A stretch of 64,000 nucleotides of DNA from Gammaproteobacteria bacterium (GTDB lineage Bacteria > Pseudomonadota > Gammaproteobacteria > Burkholderiales > Rhodocyclaceae): contig JAHJHI010000040.1 in assembly GCA_018824085.1 (NCBI GenBank), forward strand, positions 1-64,000, written 5' to 3'. The notes below the pieces were generated by a model that saw nothing but the letters and a program-made list of their open reading frames with translations, had not been told where the DNA came from and did not search any database. This document shows positions 35,362 through 43,384 of the stretch, piece after piece (positions within the stretch are counted from its first letter, which is position 1; every line of letters starts with the position of its first letter). The position numbers and the translations under genes were made by a program.

Positions 35362-36366
35362 TCAGCTGGCGATGGACAGCTTTCCGCGCTGTGCCGACAG
35401 CGAACGCGCAAGCAAGGACACCAGCGCATATACGGCGTCGATGTTCGGCGTCGCGATGCCCGTGATGCGGCCGAGTTCGCGCACCGATCCCACCAGCGCT
35501 TCGAACTCGAGCGGACGGCCCGATTCGACGTCCTGCAGCATCGACGTCTTGTGCGCGCCGACCGCTTCGGCTCCGGCGATGCGCTTGTCGAGTGCGATCT
35601 TGAACTCGACGCCGAGCTTCTCGCCGACCGCCTGCGCCTCGCGCATCATGTTGGCGGCCAGCTCGCGCGTCAGCGGGAAGCGGCAGATGTCTTCCAGCGT
35701 GGCATGCGTCAGCGCCGAGATCGGATTGAAGCTGAGGTTGCCCCACAGCTTCACCCACATTTCGGAACGGATGTCCTTGGACACCGGCGACTTGAAGCCT
35801 GCCGCGATCATCGCCTGCGACAGCGCCTCGATGCGCGGCGACCGCGAGCCGTCCAGCTCGCCGAGCGTGAAGCGGTTGCCTTCGATCAGCCTGACGACGC
35901 CCGGCTCTACCAGTTCGGACGCCGGGTAGACAACGCTGCCGATCACCCGCTCGACCTCGATGTTCGCCGCGACGATGCCGTCCGGATCGACCGACGTGAC
36001 CGGCTGGCCTTCGTAGTCACCGGCGAGCTTGTGGAAGTACCACCAGGGGATGCCGTTCTGCATCGTAACCACCATGGTGTCCGGTCCGAACAGCGCGCGC
36101 ATGTCGGCCGCCACATCCTTCACCTGGTGCGCCTTCAGCGTCAGCAGCACGACGTCCTGCACGCCGGCATCGCTCATCTTCTGCACACCGCGGATCGCCG
36201 GCGCCTCTTCCACCGTCCCGTCGTCCAGCAGCAGCTTCATGCCACCGGCCTGGATCGCCGCGAGATTCGGACCCCGTGCGATGCACGTCACTTCATTGCC
36301 GGCACGGGACAGCTTCACCGCAAGGTAGCCGCCGATCGCGCCAGCTCCGACCACTGCAATCTTCAT
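35362..36366 (-). CDS. PanE-family 2-dehydropantoate reductase, possible oxalyl-CoA reductase
   Basis: A 334-residue NADP-dependent reductase. The Rossmann motif is MKIAVVGAGAIGGYLAVKLS. The catalytic lysine region reads IRSEMWVKLWGNLSFNPISA near 202-221, and the C-terminal domain has EAVGAHKTSMLQDVESGRPL near 282-301. It is longer than biosynthetic PanE of E. coli (about 303). It is the last gene of an operon with an oxalyl-CoA-synthetase-like ligase and a TctABC uptake system. A paralogue called PanE2 was reported to reduce oxalyl-CoA to glyoxylate in Methylorubrum extorquens; the context suggests the same here. Ordinary ketopantoate reduction for pantothenate synthesis remains possible, since no other panE is visible. 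Confidence 0.85.
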   Translation of the reverse strand: MKIAVVGAGAIGGYLAVKLSRAGNEVTCIARGPNLAAIQAGGMKLLLDDGTVEEAPAIRGVQKMSDAGVQDVVLLTLKAHQVKDVAADMRALFGPDTMVVTMQNGIPWWYFHKLAGDYEGQPVTSVDPDGIVAANIEVERVIGSVVYPASELVEPGVVRLIEGNRFTLGELDGSRSPRIEALSQAMIAAGFKSPVSKDIRSEMWVKLWGNLSFNPISALTHATLEDICRFPLTRELAANMMREAQAVGEKLGVEFKIALDKRIAGAEAVGAHKTSMLQDVESGRPLEFEALVGSVRELGRITGIATPNIDAVYALVSLLARSLSAQRGKLSIAS

Positions 36367-36391
36367 CGTTACGTCCTCCCGCGCACCGCGA

Positions 36392-37885
36392 TCAGCGGCT
36401 GCGCAAATAGTGTTTCAACGCCGGGATCACCGGCCACAGCAGCATCAGGAACGACAGGCTCATGAGGCCGGCAACCAGCGGATTCGCCCAGAAGATGTCC
36501 AGACTGCCCTGCGACAGCAGCATCGACTGCCGGAAACTCGATTCGGCCATGTCACCCAGCACCAGCGCCAGCACCAGCGGCGCGAGCGGATAGCGCAGCT
36601 TCTTGAACAGGTAACCGAACACGCCGAACACCAGCATCATCACCACGTCGAACAGCGAGTTGTGCACCGTGTAGGCACCGATGGCGCAGATGACGATGAT
36701 GACCGGGCCGATGACCGAGAACGGGATGCGCAGGATGGCCGCCCACCAGGGCACCGTGGTCAGCACGACGATGAGGCCGACGATGTTGCCGAGATACATC
36801 GAGGCGATCAGGCCCCAGACGAAGTCGGGCTTCTCGGCAAACAGCAACGGACCGGGCTGCAGACCCCAGATCAGCAGGCCGCCCAGCAGCACCGCGGCGG
36901 TCGGCGAGCCGGGAATGCCCAGCGTGAGCATGGGCAGCAGCGCCGACGTACCGGCGGCGTGTGCCGCAGTTTCCGGTGCAACCACGCCTTCGATATTGCC
37001 CTTGCCGAAGGAGTCCTTGTCCTTCGCGCCACGACGCGCCAGGCCGTAGGCCATGAAGGAGGCGGGCGTGGCGCCACCGGGCGTGACACCCATCCAGCAA
37101 CCGACCAGCACCGAGCGCAGCGACGTTCTCCAGTAGCGCAGCAGTTCCTTCCAGGTCTGGAGCACGACATTGAACTGGATCTTCGCGCTCTTGCCCTTGA
37201 AGGCCAGTCCTTCTTCCATCGTCAGCAGGATTTCGCCGATGCCGAACAGGCCGATCACCGCGATCAGGAAGTCGAAGCCCTTGAGCAGTTCCGTGTAGCC
37301 GAAGGTCATGCGCAGCGTGCCGGTCACCGTGTCCATGCCGACCGCGGCCAGCGCGAAACCGAGCGTCATGACGGCAAGCGTCTTGGCCGGCGGCTCCTTG
37401 CTCATGCCGACAAAGGAGCAGAAGGTGAGCATCTGCACCGCGAACATTTCGGCCGCACCGAACCTCAGCGCAAAGCGCGCAACCAGCGGCGCGAGGAAGG
37501 TGATCAGCAGGACGGCAAAGAAGGCGCCGACGAAGGATGACGTGAAGGCGGCCGTCAATGCGGCCCCCGCGCGCCCTTGCTGCGCCATCGGATAGCCGTC
37601 GAAGGTCGTCGCCACCGACCACGGTTCGCCCGGAATGTTGAACAGGATGGACGTGATCGCCCCGCCGAACAGGGCGCCCCAGTAGATGCAGGACAGCATG
37701 ATGATGGCGGACGTCTGGTCCATCGAAAACGTGAGCGGCAGCAGGATGGCGATGCCGTTGGCACCGCCCAGTCCCGGCAGCACGCCGATCAGGATGCCCA
37801 GCGTGATGCCGAGAACCATGAAACCCAGGTTGTGCAGGGTCAGCGCGACGCTGAACCCGTGCATGAGATTATTGAATTCTTCCAT
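36392..37885 (-). CDS. tctA: Tripartite tricarboxylate transporter, large permease TctA
   Basis: A 497-residue, about twelve-span permease of the TctA family. Hallmarks are LGILIGVLPGLGGANGIAIL near 28-47 with the conserved LPGxGG, and LGIPGSPTAAVLLGGLLIWG near 325-344. It works with TctB and a periplasmic receptor (TctC) to import carboxylates using an ion gradient. The gene follows tctB by 31 bp on the same strand. The other operon genes suggest a small dicarboxylate, possibly oxalate, as substrate. Confidence 0.95.
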   Translation of the reverse strand: MEEFNNLMHGFSVALTLHNLGFMVLGITLGILIGVLPGLGGANGIAILLPLTFSMDQTSAIIMLSCIYWGALFGGAITSILFNIPGEPWSVATTFDGYPMAQQGRAGAALTAAFTSSFVGAFFAVLLITFLAPLVARFALRFGAAEMFAVQMLTFCSFVGMSKEPPAKTLAVMTLGFALAAVGMDTVTGTLRMTFGYTELLKGFDFLIAVIGLFGIGEILLTMEEGLAFKGKSAKIQFNVVLQTWKELLRYWRTSLRSVLVGCWMGVTPGGATPASFMAYGLARRGAKDKDSFGKGNIEGVVAPETAAHAAGTSALLPMLTLGIPGSPTAAVLLGGLLIWGLQPGPLLFAEKPDFVWGLIASMYLGNIVGLIVVLTTVPWWAAILRIPFSVIGPVIIVICAIGAYTVHNSLFDVVMMLVFGVFGYLFKKLRYPLAPLVLALVLGDMAESSFRQSMLLSQGSLDIFWANPLVAGLMSLSFLMLLWPVIPALKHYLRSR

Positions 37886-37916
37886 CGCGGCCTCGGATGA
37901 AGTTTTTTATGTTGTG

Positions 37917-38426
37917 TCAGAAACCGAGCATGAGCTCGATCGGACCCTTGGGAAGCGGCACGAGGAACCAGCGCTCGAACAGCATGAAGGAGGCCAGCGG
38001 CACTGCAATGGCGGTGATCGCGGTTGCCAGCCAGCTGAACTTGCCGTGCACCTTCATGAAGAAGCCGATCAGCAGCAGCGACGACACGTAGATGCCCAGA
38101 TAGATGACGGCCGCCACATAGAAAATCAGCGGAACCAGCATCTGCATCACGAGTTTCAGTTCACCCCACGTGGCGAATTGCGGCTGCGCGCGGCGGAATT
38201 TCATCAGGGCGCCGACCAGTATCCAGCCACTGGACAACATCAGGATGCAGCCGATGTAGAACGGAAAGTAGCCGGCGAGCGGGCCTTCGCCCTCTTCCCA
38301 GCCAATGCCGACCCGAATGCTGTCGATCACCACGATGATGCTCGCGGCCAGCAGAAACAATGCCACCAGAATTTCGGGCCAGCGGTTGGTGAGGCCGGCT
38401 TCAGCGGCTTCCTCGGATCGCTCCAT
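37917..38426 (-). CDS. tctB: Tripartite tricarboxylate transporter, small permease TctB
   Basis: A 169-residue, four-span TctB subunit. Spans are EILVALFLLAASIIVVIDSI, YFPFYIGCILMLSSGWILVG, VPLIFYVAAVIYLGIYVSSL and LATAITAIAVPLASFMLFER. The family hallmark GPLAGYFPFYIG is present. The ATG at 38426 has GGAG six bases upstream; a TTG six codons earlier is less likely. A 13-bp hairpin separates it from tctC and may keep receptor levels above permease levels. Confidence 0.93.
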   Translation of the reverse strand: MERSEEAAEAGLTNRWPEILVALFLLAASIIVVIDSIRVGIGWEEGEGPLAGYFPFYIGCILMLSSGWILVGALMKFRRAQPQFATWGELKLVMQMLVPLIFYVAAVIYLGIYVSSLLLIGFFMKVHGKFSWLATAITAIAVPLASFMLFERWFLVPLPKGPIELMLGF

Positions 38427-38486
38427 CAAAATCTCCAGAATCAACGAAAACAGGAAGTGAACTTCTTTGCGGCAGGACGACTAAAC

Positions 38487-38516
38487 GAATACGGGCGGGA
38501 TAACCCGCCCGTATTC
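38487..38516 (-). other. Perfect hairpin between tctC and tctB
   Basis: A 13-bp perfect stem (38487-38499 with 38504-38516) has a 4-nt loop. It lies 18 bp after the tctC stop. There is no T-run, so it more likely protects the 3' end of tctC message or causes partial termination, as often seen after genes for solute-binding receptors. Confidence 0.7.
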
Positions 38517-38533
38517 AAGTCACATCAGGCTGA

Positions 38534-39538
38534 TTACTTGGCCAGGAAACCGGCTTCCTTCATCAGGCCGTAGTGCATGGATTCGGTCTTGCTGACCCAG
38601 TCAGCGAATTCCTTGCCACTCATGAAGGTCTGCTTGAACGCACCCTTCTTCATGAAATCCGCCCATTCCGGCGTCTCACGAACTTTCTTGAACAGATCGA
38701 CGTAGAAATCGACCTGGTCCTGCGTGACGCCCGGCGCCAGGAAGATGCCGCGCAGCATCAGGTATTCGATCGGCACGCCGGCACTCTGGCAGGTCGGAAT
38801 ATCGGCCCAGGACTGCGTCGCGGTGACCTTCTCCGTATAGCTCAGGCGCTCGTTGTCCATGATGCACAGCGGGCGCAGCTTGCCGCCGCGCCAGTGCGCT
38901 TCGGCTTCGATCGGGTTGTTCACCGTCGAATTCACGTGGCCGCCCACCAGTTGCACGGCAACGTCGCCACCGCCCTTGAACGGCACGTAGATCATCTTCT
39001 TGCCGGTCGCCTTGTCGATCATCGCGGTGATGATCTGGTCTTCCTGCTTCGAGCCCGTTCCGGCCATCTTGAACGTGCTTGCCGGCTTGGCCTTGATGTC
39101 GTCGATGTACTCCTTGGCCGTCATGTAGGGCGAATCGGCGTTCACCCACAGCACGAACTGGTCGAGCGCCAGCATCGCGCCCGGCGTCAGGTCGCGCCAG
39201 TTGAACGGAACGCCGGTCGCCAGCGGCGTGGTGAACAGGTTCGACAGCGTGATGATGATCTTGTGCGGGTCGCCCTTCGCGCCCTTCACTTCCAGGAAAC
39301 CTTCCGCGCCAGCACCGCCGGACTTGTTCACGACAACCAGCGGCTGCGCCATCAGCTTGTTCTTGGCAACGATGCCCTGGATGAAACGCGCCATCTGGTC
39401 AGCACCGCCACCCGTTCCGGCCGGTACGACGAATTCGACCGGCTTGGTCGGTTCCCAGGCCTGCGCAATGCCGGCCAGACCGAAGGTTGCAGCGGCGGTA
39501 ACGATGGCTCGCCCGGCCCATTTGCCGAATTTATTCAT
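38534..39538 (-). CDS. tctC: TctC/Bug-family periplasmic solute receptor
   Basis: A 334-residue exported receptor. The signal peptide (GRAIVTAAATFGLAGIAQAW) precedes the Bug family opening EPTKPVEFVVPAGTGGGADQ near 29-48 with the conserved G-GGGxD. Later motifs include MAGTGSKQEDQIITAMIDKA and YVPFKGGGDVAVQLVGGHVN near 181-200. Bug receptors bind carboxylates by a pair of bridging waters and feed TctAB or two-component sensors. It is second in the operon after the ligase gene, 50 bp apart. Substrate specificity cannot be read directly. Confidence 0.94.
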   Translation of the reverse strand: MNKFGKWAGRAIVTAAATFGLAGIAQAWEPTKPVEFVVPAGTGGGADQMARFIQGIVAKNKLMAQPLVVVNKSGGAGAEGFLEVKGAKGDPHKIIITLSNLFTTPLATGVPFNWRDLTPGAMLALDQFVLWVNADSPYMTAKEYIDDIKAKPASTFKMAGTGSKQEDQIITAMIDKATGKKMIYVPFKGGGDVAVQLVGGHVNSTVNNPIEAEAHWRGGKLRPLCIMDNERLSYTEKVTATQSWADIPTCQSAGVPIEYLMLRGIFLAPGVTQDQVDFYVDLFKKVRETPEWADFMKKGAFKQTFMSGKEFADWVSKTESMHYGLMKEAGFLAK

Positions 39539-39588
39539 GTGCTGTCTCCTTTATTGTGAAAGACGTTACTGCGCGGAACGGTGCAGGC

Positions 39589-41115
39589 TCAGGCACCCAG
39601 CCCCAGCTTCTGGGCCAGACCGATGCGCTGGAGCTTGCCGGTCGCGCCCTTGGGGATTTCATCCATGAAAATGATCTTGCGCGGGACCTTGAAGTCGGCC
39701 AGACGCGTCGCGGCGAAAGCCTGGATCTCCTTGTCGGTGGCCTGCTGGCCTTCCCGCAGGACGACGACCGCCGCCACTTCCTCGCCAAGCTTCGGATGCG
39801 GCATCGCGAACGTGACGACCTGCGACACGGCCGGATGATCCATCAGCACTTCATCCACCTCGCGCGGGGAAATCTTCTCGCCACCGCGGTTGATGATTTC
39901 CTTCAGGCGTCCGGTCAGCGACAGATAGCCCTCGGCATCCTTGCTGCCCTGGTCGCCGGTACGGAACCAGCCGTTCGTGAATGCTTCGCCATTGGCCTTT
40001 TCGTTGTTCTCGTAACCCGGCGTCACGTTGCTGCCGCGGATGACGATTTCGCCGATCTCGCCGGCCGGCAGGATGGTGCCGTCGTCCGACATGATTTCGA
40101 CTTCCGGCCCGGCCGCCAGACCGACCGCGCCCGGCTTGCGCGCACGCGGCGGCAGCGGGTTGCTGGCCATCTGGTGCGACGCTTCCGTCATGCCGTAGGC
40201 CTCGATCAGCGGTGCGCCGAACGTCTCTTCCAGCTCGCGGATGACCTGCGGCGGAATGGACGACGACGACGAACGCATGAAGCGCAGCGGATTGCGCGCG
40301 ATGATCTCCTTGTTGCGCGAAGCGCGCGACAGGATGGCCTGGTGCATGGTCGGCACCGCCGTGTACCAGGTCGGGTGCGCTTCATCCATCAGCGAGAAGA
40401 ATTTCAGCGCGTCGAAACCCGGCGTGCAGAACACCGAGGCACCGGCGGACAGCGGCGCCATGATGCCGGCGATCAGGCCGTGGATATGGAACAGCGGCAT
40501 GATGTTCAGGCCGCGGTCGGCACTGGTGAAGGCCAGCGTGTTGCGGATGTTCGTCGCCGACGCGGACACGTTGCGCTGGGTCAGCGGCACGATCTTCGGC
40601 CGCGACGTGGTGCCGGACGTATGCAGCACGAGCGCGATGTCATCGGGCTGGGCGTTGCCTGCATTCGCGGGCGCCGAAGCGACACCGGCTTCGCGCGGCT
40701 CGAGCGTGAAATCGCCGGCGGCGTCAAGCGGCAGCAAATCGATCACGCGCACACCCAGCTTCTTCGCGACCTCGATGGCCGGCGAGGTGCTCGTGCGCTC
40801 GACCACGAGTGCCTTGGCATTCAGGTCGGACAGGTAGAACTCGAATTCTTCGGCCCGATAGCCCGGATTCAGCGGCGCGGCGGTTGCGCCGGTAGCGATG
40901 CTGATGAAGGAACTCGCCATGTCGGGACCGTTCGCCAGCACGATGGCCACGCGATCATTGCGGCCGATGCCGAGTTCGTTGAGGCGGGCGACGGTGCGCG
41001 CCATCAGCGCACGAAGATCGCCAAAGCTCAGATCGCTGCGACCCGGCGCGGAAAGCGCTACAGCCGCATCGGCACCGGTTGAAAAAAGTTCTGCCAGCGT
41101 GGAAATACCGGACAT
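39589..41115 (-). CDS. Acyl-CoA synthetase resembling oxalate-CoA ligase
   Basis: A 508-residue ANL-family adenylating enzyme. The AMP motif is LVLHTSGTTSRPKIVPLT near 165-182. Further core motifs are FHIHGLIAGIMAPL, WYTAVPTMHQAIL, EAYGMTEASHQMASNPLP near 301-318, and GRLKEIINRGGEKISPREVD near 396-415, with the catalytic lysine in KGATGKLQRIG. These blocks, especially the SNPLP and WYTAVPT stretches, are those of the plant AAE3/yeast Pcs60 oxalyl-CoA synthetases. It should form oxalyl-CoA from oxalate, ATP and CoA. The ATG at 41115 has GGAG six bases upstream. First gene of the leftward operon with tctCBA and a PanE-family gene. Confidence 0.85.
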   Translation of the reverse strand: MSGISTLAELFSTGADAAVALSAPGRSDLSFGDLRALMARTVARLNELGIGRNDRVAIVLANGPDMASSFISIATGATAAPLNPGYRAEEFEFYLSDLNAKALVVERTSTSPAIEVAKKLGVRVIDLLPLDAAGDFTLEPREAGVASAPANAGNAQPDDIALVLHTSGTTSRPKIVPLTQRNVSASATNIRNTLAFTSADRGLNIMPLFHIHGLIAGIMAPLSAGASVFCTPGFDALKFFSLMDEAHPTWYTAVPTMHQAILSRASRNKEIIARNPLRFMRSSSSSIPPQVIRELEETFGAPLIEAYGMTEASHQMASNPLPPRARKPGAVGLAAGPEVEIMSDDGTILPAGEIGEIVIRGSNVTPGYENNEKANGEAFTNGWFRTGDQGSKDAEGYLSLTGRLKEIINRGGEKISPREVDEVLMDHPAVSQVVTFAMPHPKLGEEVAAVVVLREGQQATDKEIQAFAATRLADFKVPRKIIFMDEIPKGATGKLQRIGLAQKLGLGA

Positions 41116-41413
41116 ACGGACTCCGAAAGACTTTGTTACAGGGAAAGGAGGGTGTGCTCCCGCTCCAGCGGAATATCCATCGGTCCCGGATAGGGGCCCC
41201 GGACAAGCGAAGCTGAACGAGTGTTCACCAGAACGGCCATCCATTCAAGCCGCACCGCGGCAAAAGCGCCGACGATGGCGCACGCACGGCGGCGAATCAC
41301 AGGCACGGAGCAAACTGTAACGGATGCGTTACAGGAATTTGATCAGGAAGGCTGAAAACAACAGGAGGCGTGAGGCAGTGGCGCCGGAACCGGCAGACCA
41401 CAAGGGGAGGGGA
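41116..41413. other. Intergenic spacer between ligase gene and 6S RNA
   Basis: About 300 bp with no convincing gene. It must contain the promoter of the leftward ligase-tctCBA-panE operon and the 3' flank of 6S RNA. The sequence TGTAACGGATGCGTTACAGG (41316-41335) contains the palindrome TGTAACGGATGCGTTACA, a TGTAAC-N6-GTTACA inverted repeat and a possible operator. I see no strong -35/-10 pair. Confidence 0.5.
41316..41333. promoter_or_regulatory. TGTAAC-N6-GTTACA inverted repeat upstream of the ligase operon
   Basis: A perfect 6+6 bp inverted repeat with a 6-bp centre, TGTAACGGATGCGTTACA, lies about 200 bp upstream of the ligase start. Its size and symmetry suit a GntR/FadR- or TetR-type dimeric repressor. 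Which gene it controls, the ligase operon or something acting on 6S RNA, is unclear. Confidence 0.45.
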
Positions 41414-41590
41414 CCCCCGCGTATGTCGCTAGGCCGGCATCCTGAACCGTGGGTTCAGAGCGGCTGCGTTCCGGCCGCATCAGGCACACCCGCGAGGGGT
41501 ACGCACAACAGCAGCTTCATGGTTCGCAACCTCATGCCAATGAGACATTGGTTCAAGGAATCTATGACCTTGGCAAACACCGCAGGGGAT
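41414..41590 (-). ncRNA. ssrS: 6S RNA
   Basis: A 6S RNA candidate of about 177 nt lies directly downstream of zapA on the same strand, its usual place in proteobacteria. The ends pair: CCCCTGCG-GTGT at the 5' end (41588 leftward) with ACATACGCGGGGG at the 3' end (to 41414), a closing stem with one bulge. Internal halves show the expected CCTTGAACCAATG on the 5' side and CTGAACCCACGGTTCAGG on the 3' side, resembling the 3' hairpin region of E. coli 6S. It binds the housekeeping RNA polymerase holoenzyme and damps transcription in stationary phase. Exact ends are estimates. Confidence 0.82.
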
Positions 41591-41626
41591 TGATGCACAA
41601 GGCTTTCGCCTTGCAACAGACGGCAG

Positions 41627-41935
41627 CTAGAAGAGCTTTTCCTGGCTGGAGAGCGCTTCGTCGATGCGCGACTGCATGGCATTGATTCTACGCCGCAGGG
41701 GGACCAAATCAACACCGCCCGTCGCCTGCACCTGAAAAATTTCGTGAGCAAGATTCAGCGCGCACATGACGGCAAGGCGCTCACCCGATGCGCGCGTCGA
41801 TTCAGCAAGATCCCGCATGCGGCGCTCGACCAGCTCGACCGACGCATTGAGCGCGTCACGCTCGCCTTCGCGGCACTGCACCCGGTATTCACGGCCAAGC
41901 AGGGTGATTTCGGTGAACTCGGATTCGCGCGTCAT
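41627..41935 (-). CDS. zapA: Cell division protein ZapA
   Basis: A 102-residue FtsZ-ring stabiliser. The N-terminal globular part (EFTEITLLGREYRVQCREGE) matches ZapA, followed by RRMRDLAESTRASGERLAVM and a C-terminal coiled coil (DLVPLRRRINAMQSRIDEAL). It promotes bundling of FtsZ filaments at midcell. It overlaps the zapB-like gene upstream by four bases and is followed by the 6S RNA, the standard order in this group. Confidence 0.94.
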   Translation of the reverse strand: MTRESEFTEITLLGREYRVQCREGERDALNASVELVERRMRDLAESTRASGERLAVMCALNLAHEIFQVQATGGVDLVPLRRRINAMQSRIDEALSSQEKLF

Positions 41936-42126
41936 TCCTGGGGCAACCTTTCGAGCAGACCACGCACCTTTTCGCGGGCAGCGACCACCTTGTCGCCCAG
42001 CACCTTGTTCTCGCCCTCGAGCGCCGCAACGCGATTCCTGAGCACGATGTTCTCGTCGTGCAGCGCGCGGAAGCGAACCAGCAGGATATCCAGCCGTTCG
42101 TCCAGTTGATTGATGTCATGGTCCAT
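41932..42126 (-). CDS. ZapB-like coiled-coil protein (TIGR02449 type)
   Basis: A 64-residue, almost wholly coiled-coil protein: INQLDERLDILLVRFRALHD, ENIVLRNRVAALEGENKVLG and DKVVAAREKVRGLLERLP. It belongs to the short family found before zapA in beta- and gammaproteobacteria and is thought to act with ZapA at the division site. The ATG at 42126 gives MDHDINQ; the upstream extension to 42165 lacks a ribosome site. Stop and zapA start overlap as ATGA. Confidence 0.85.
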   Translation of the reverse strand: MDHDINQLDERLDILLVRFRALHDENIVLRNRVAALEGENKVLGDKVVAAREKVRGLLERLPQE

Positions 42127-42224
42127 CGCGGCACTATAGGTGGGCGCCCGGCGCGTGGTCAACACGATACGGTGGCGCCAGCGCCTTACAATTTGCGACC
42201 CCTCACAGCCAGCGGATCACATCC

Positions 42225-42758
42225 ATGCGCGAACTCATTACCGGCGGCGCACGCAGCGGCAAGAGCGCACACGCGGAGGCGCGCGCGGCGGACAGCGGCC
42301 TGGAGGTCGTCATGGTCGTGACCGCGCACGCGGGGGATGCGGAGATGGCCGATCGCATCGCGCGTCACCGTGCTGCGCGGCCAGCGCACTGGCAGATCAT
42401 CGAAGCGCCGGTCGGGCTGGCGGACGCGCTGCTCGAACACGCCGCCGAAGGCCGCTTCATCGTCGTCGACTGCCTCACGCTGTGGCTGTCCAATCTTTTG
42501 ATGGCCCTGGACGAGGCACCCGGCACGGACCTGCCTGCCACGTTCGTGCGCGAGCGCGCCGCCCTGCTCGACGCGCTGCCCCGCCTGCCGGGACGGATCG
42601 CGCTGGTGTCGAACGAAGTCGGATGGGGCATCGTACCCATGGGCCGATTGTCGCGCGTGTTCGTCGATGAAGCCGGCCGGCTGAACCAGGCCGTTGCCCG
42701 CGCCTGCCAACGCGTGACGCTGGTTGCCGCCGGACTGCCGCTGACGCTCAAACCGTGA
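42225..42758 (+). CDS. cobU: Adenosylcobinamide kinase / adenosylcobinamide-phosphate guanylyltransferase
   Basis: A 177-residue CobU/CobP enzyme that phosphorylates adenosylcobinamide and transfers GMP to it in assembly of the cobalamin nucleotide loop. The P-loop is TGGARSGKSAHAE near residues 6-18. RIARHRAARPAHWQIIEAP contains the catalytic histidine region, and VVDCLTLWLSNLL and VSNEVGWGIVPMGRLSRVF are typical of the family. It diverges from the zapB-like gene, and its last codon overlaps the next gene as GTGA. I see no cobalamin riboswitch in the short upstream spacer. Confidence 0.95.
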   Translation: MRELITGGARSGKSAHAEARAADSGLEVVMVVTAHAGDAEMADRIARHRAARPAHWQIIEAPVGLADALLEHAAEGRFIVVDCLTLWLSNLLMALDEAPGTDLPATFVRERAALLDALPRLPGRIALVSNEVGWGIVPMGRLSRVFVDEAGRLNQAVARACQRVTLVAAGLPLTLKP

Positions 42759-43321
42759 CGCAACGCCAACTGTTCCTGATCCGGCATCCGCCTGTCGCCG
42801 TAGCGGCCGGCGTCTGCTACGGCGCGAGCGACGTCGCGCTGTCGGTCGATGTGCGGCAAGTCGCCGGGGTTCTTCGCTCGCAGTTGCCGGAAAGCTTCCG
42901 GCTCGTGAGCAGTCCATCCATGCGCTGCCTGCAACTCGCCCACGCACTGCACGCCGCACCGGACTCCGACCCGCGACTGCGCGAAATGAGCTTCGGCTCG
43001 TGGGAAATGCAGCGTTTCGACGATCTGCCGCGCGCGGATATCGACCGATGGGCCGCGGACATGTGGGGCTTTTGCCCGCCGGACGGAGAATCCGCACACG
43101 ACATGGCTCAACGGTCATGGGACGCGTGGCTGGATATCGCGACACACGACGGACACCTCGTCATCGTGTCGCACGGCGGCCCGTTGCGGGTGATCGCAGG
43201 CCGGCTGACCGGCCTGGCGCGCGACGCATGGCTGGACCGGCCCTGTCCTCAGGGCGAGGCAACGCACTTCGCACTCGCCACGGACGGCATGTCCGCGCGC
43301 GAGGTCCGCGTGCAGACGTGA
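42755..43321 (+). CDS. cobC: Histidine phosphatase, probable alpha-ribazole phosphatase
   Basis: A 188-residue histidine phosphatase-fold enzyme starting at GTG 42755, translationally coupled to cobU. The active-site block is LFLIRHPPVAVAAGVCYGAS near 6-25, with RHP in place of the usual RHG. A second catalytic patch is MSFGSWEMQRFDDLP near 78-92, and the late histidine is in LVIVSHGGPLRVIAG near 138-152. In the cobalamin pathway CobC removes phosphate from alpha-ribazole-5'-phosphate or adenosylcobalamin-5'-phosphate. The coupling to cobU supports that role. Confidence 0.88.
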   Translation: MTQRQLFLIRHPPVAVAAGVCYGASDVALSVDVRQVAGVLRSQLPESFRLVSSPSMRCLQLAHALHAAPDSDPRLREMSFGSWEMQRFDDLPRADIDRWAADMWGFCPPDGESAHDMAQRSWDAWLDIATHDGHLVIVSHGGPLRVIAGRLTGLARDAWLDRPCPQGEATHFALATDGMSAREVRVQT

Positions 43322-43326
43322 AAAAG

Positions 43327-43350
43327 CCACCCTCGCGGGTGGCCTTTTCA
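43327..43350 (+). terminator. Intrinsic terminator after cobC
   Basis: A 7-bp GC stem (43327-43333 with 43338-43344) and TCGC loop are flanked by a five-A run before and CTTTTC after. It begins 5 bp after the cobC stop. The A/T flanks let it work in both directions, ending the convergent small secreted protein gene as well. Confidence 0.88.
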
Positions 43351-43384
43351 GGTTGAAGCGGCGAGACTGCGCCGCAGCGTCCGT

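Noticed and set aside
41324-41593. A possible 89-residue protein on the plus strand
   Set aside because: It covers the 6S RNA on the opposite strand, has no ribosome site or recognisable domain, and RNA structure explains the conservation expected here.
42127-42224. Cobalamin riboswitch before cobU
   Set aside because: The spacer is under 100 bp and lacks a recognisable B12 box; a riboswitch needs roughly 200 nt.
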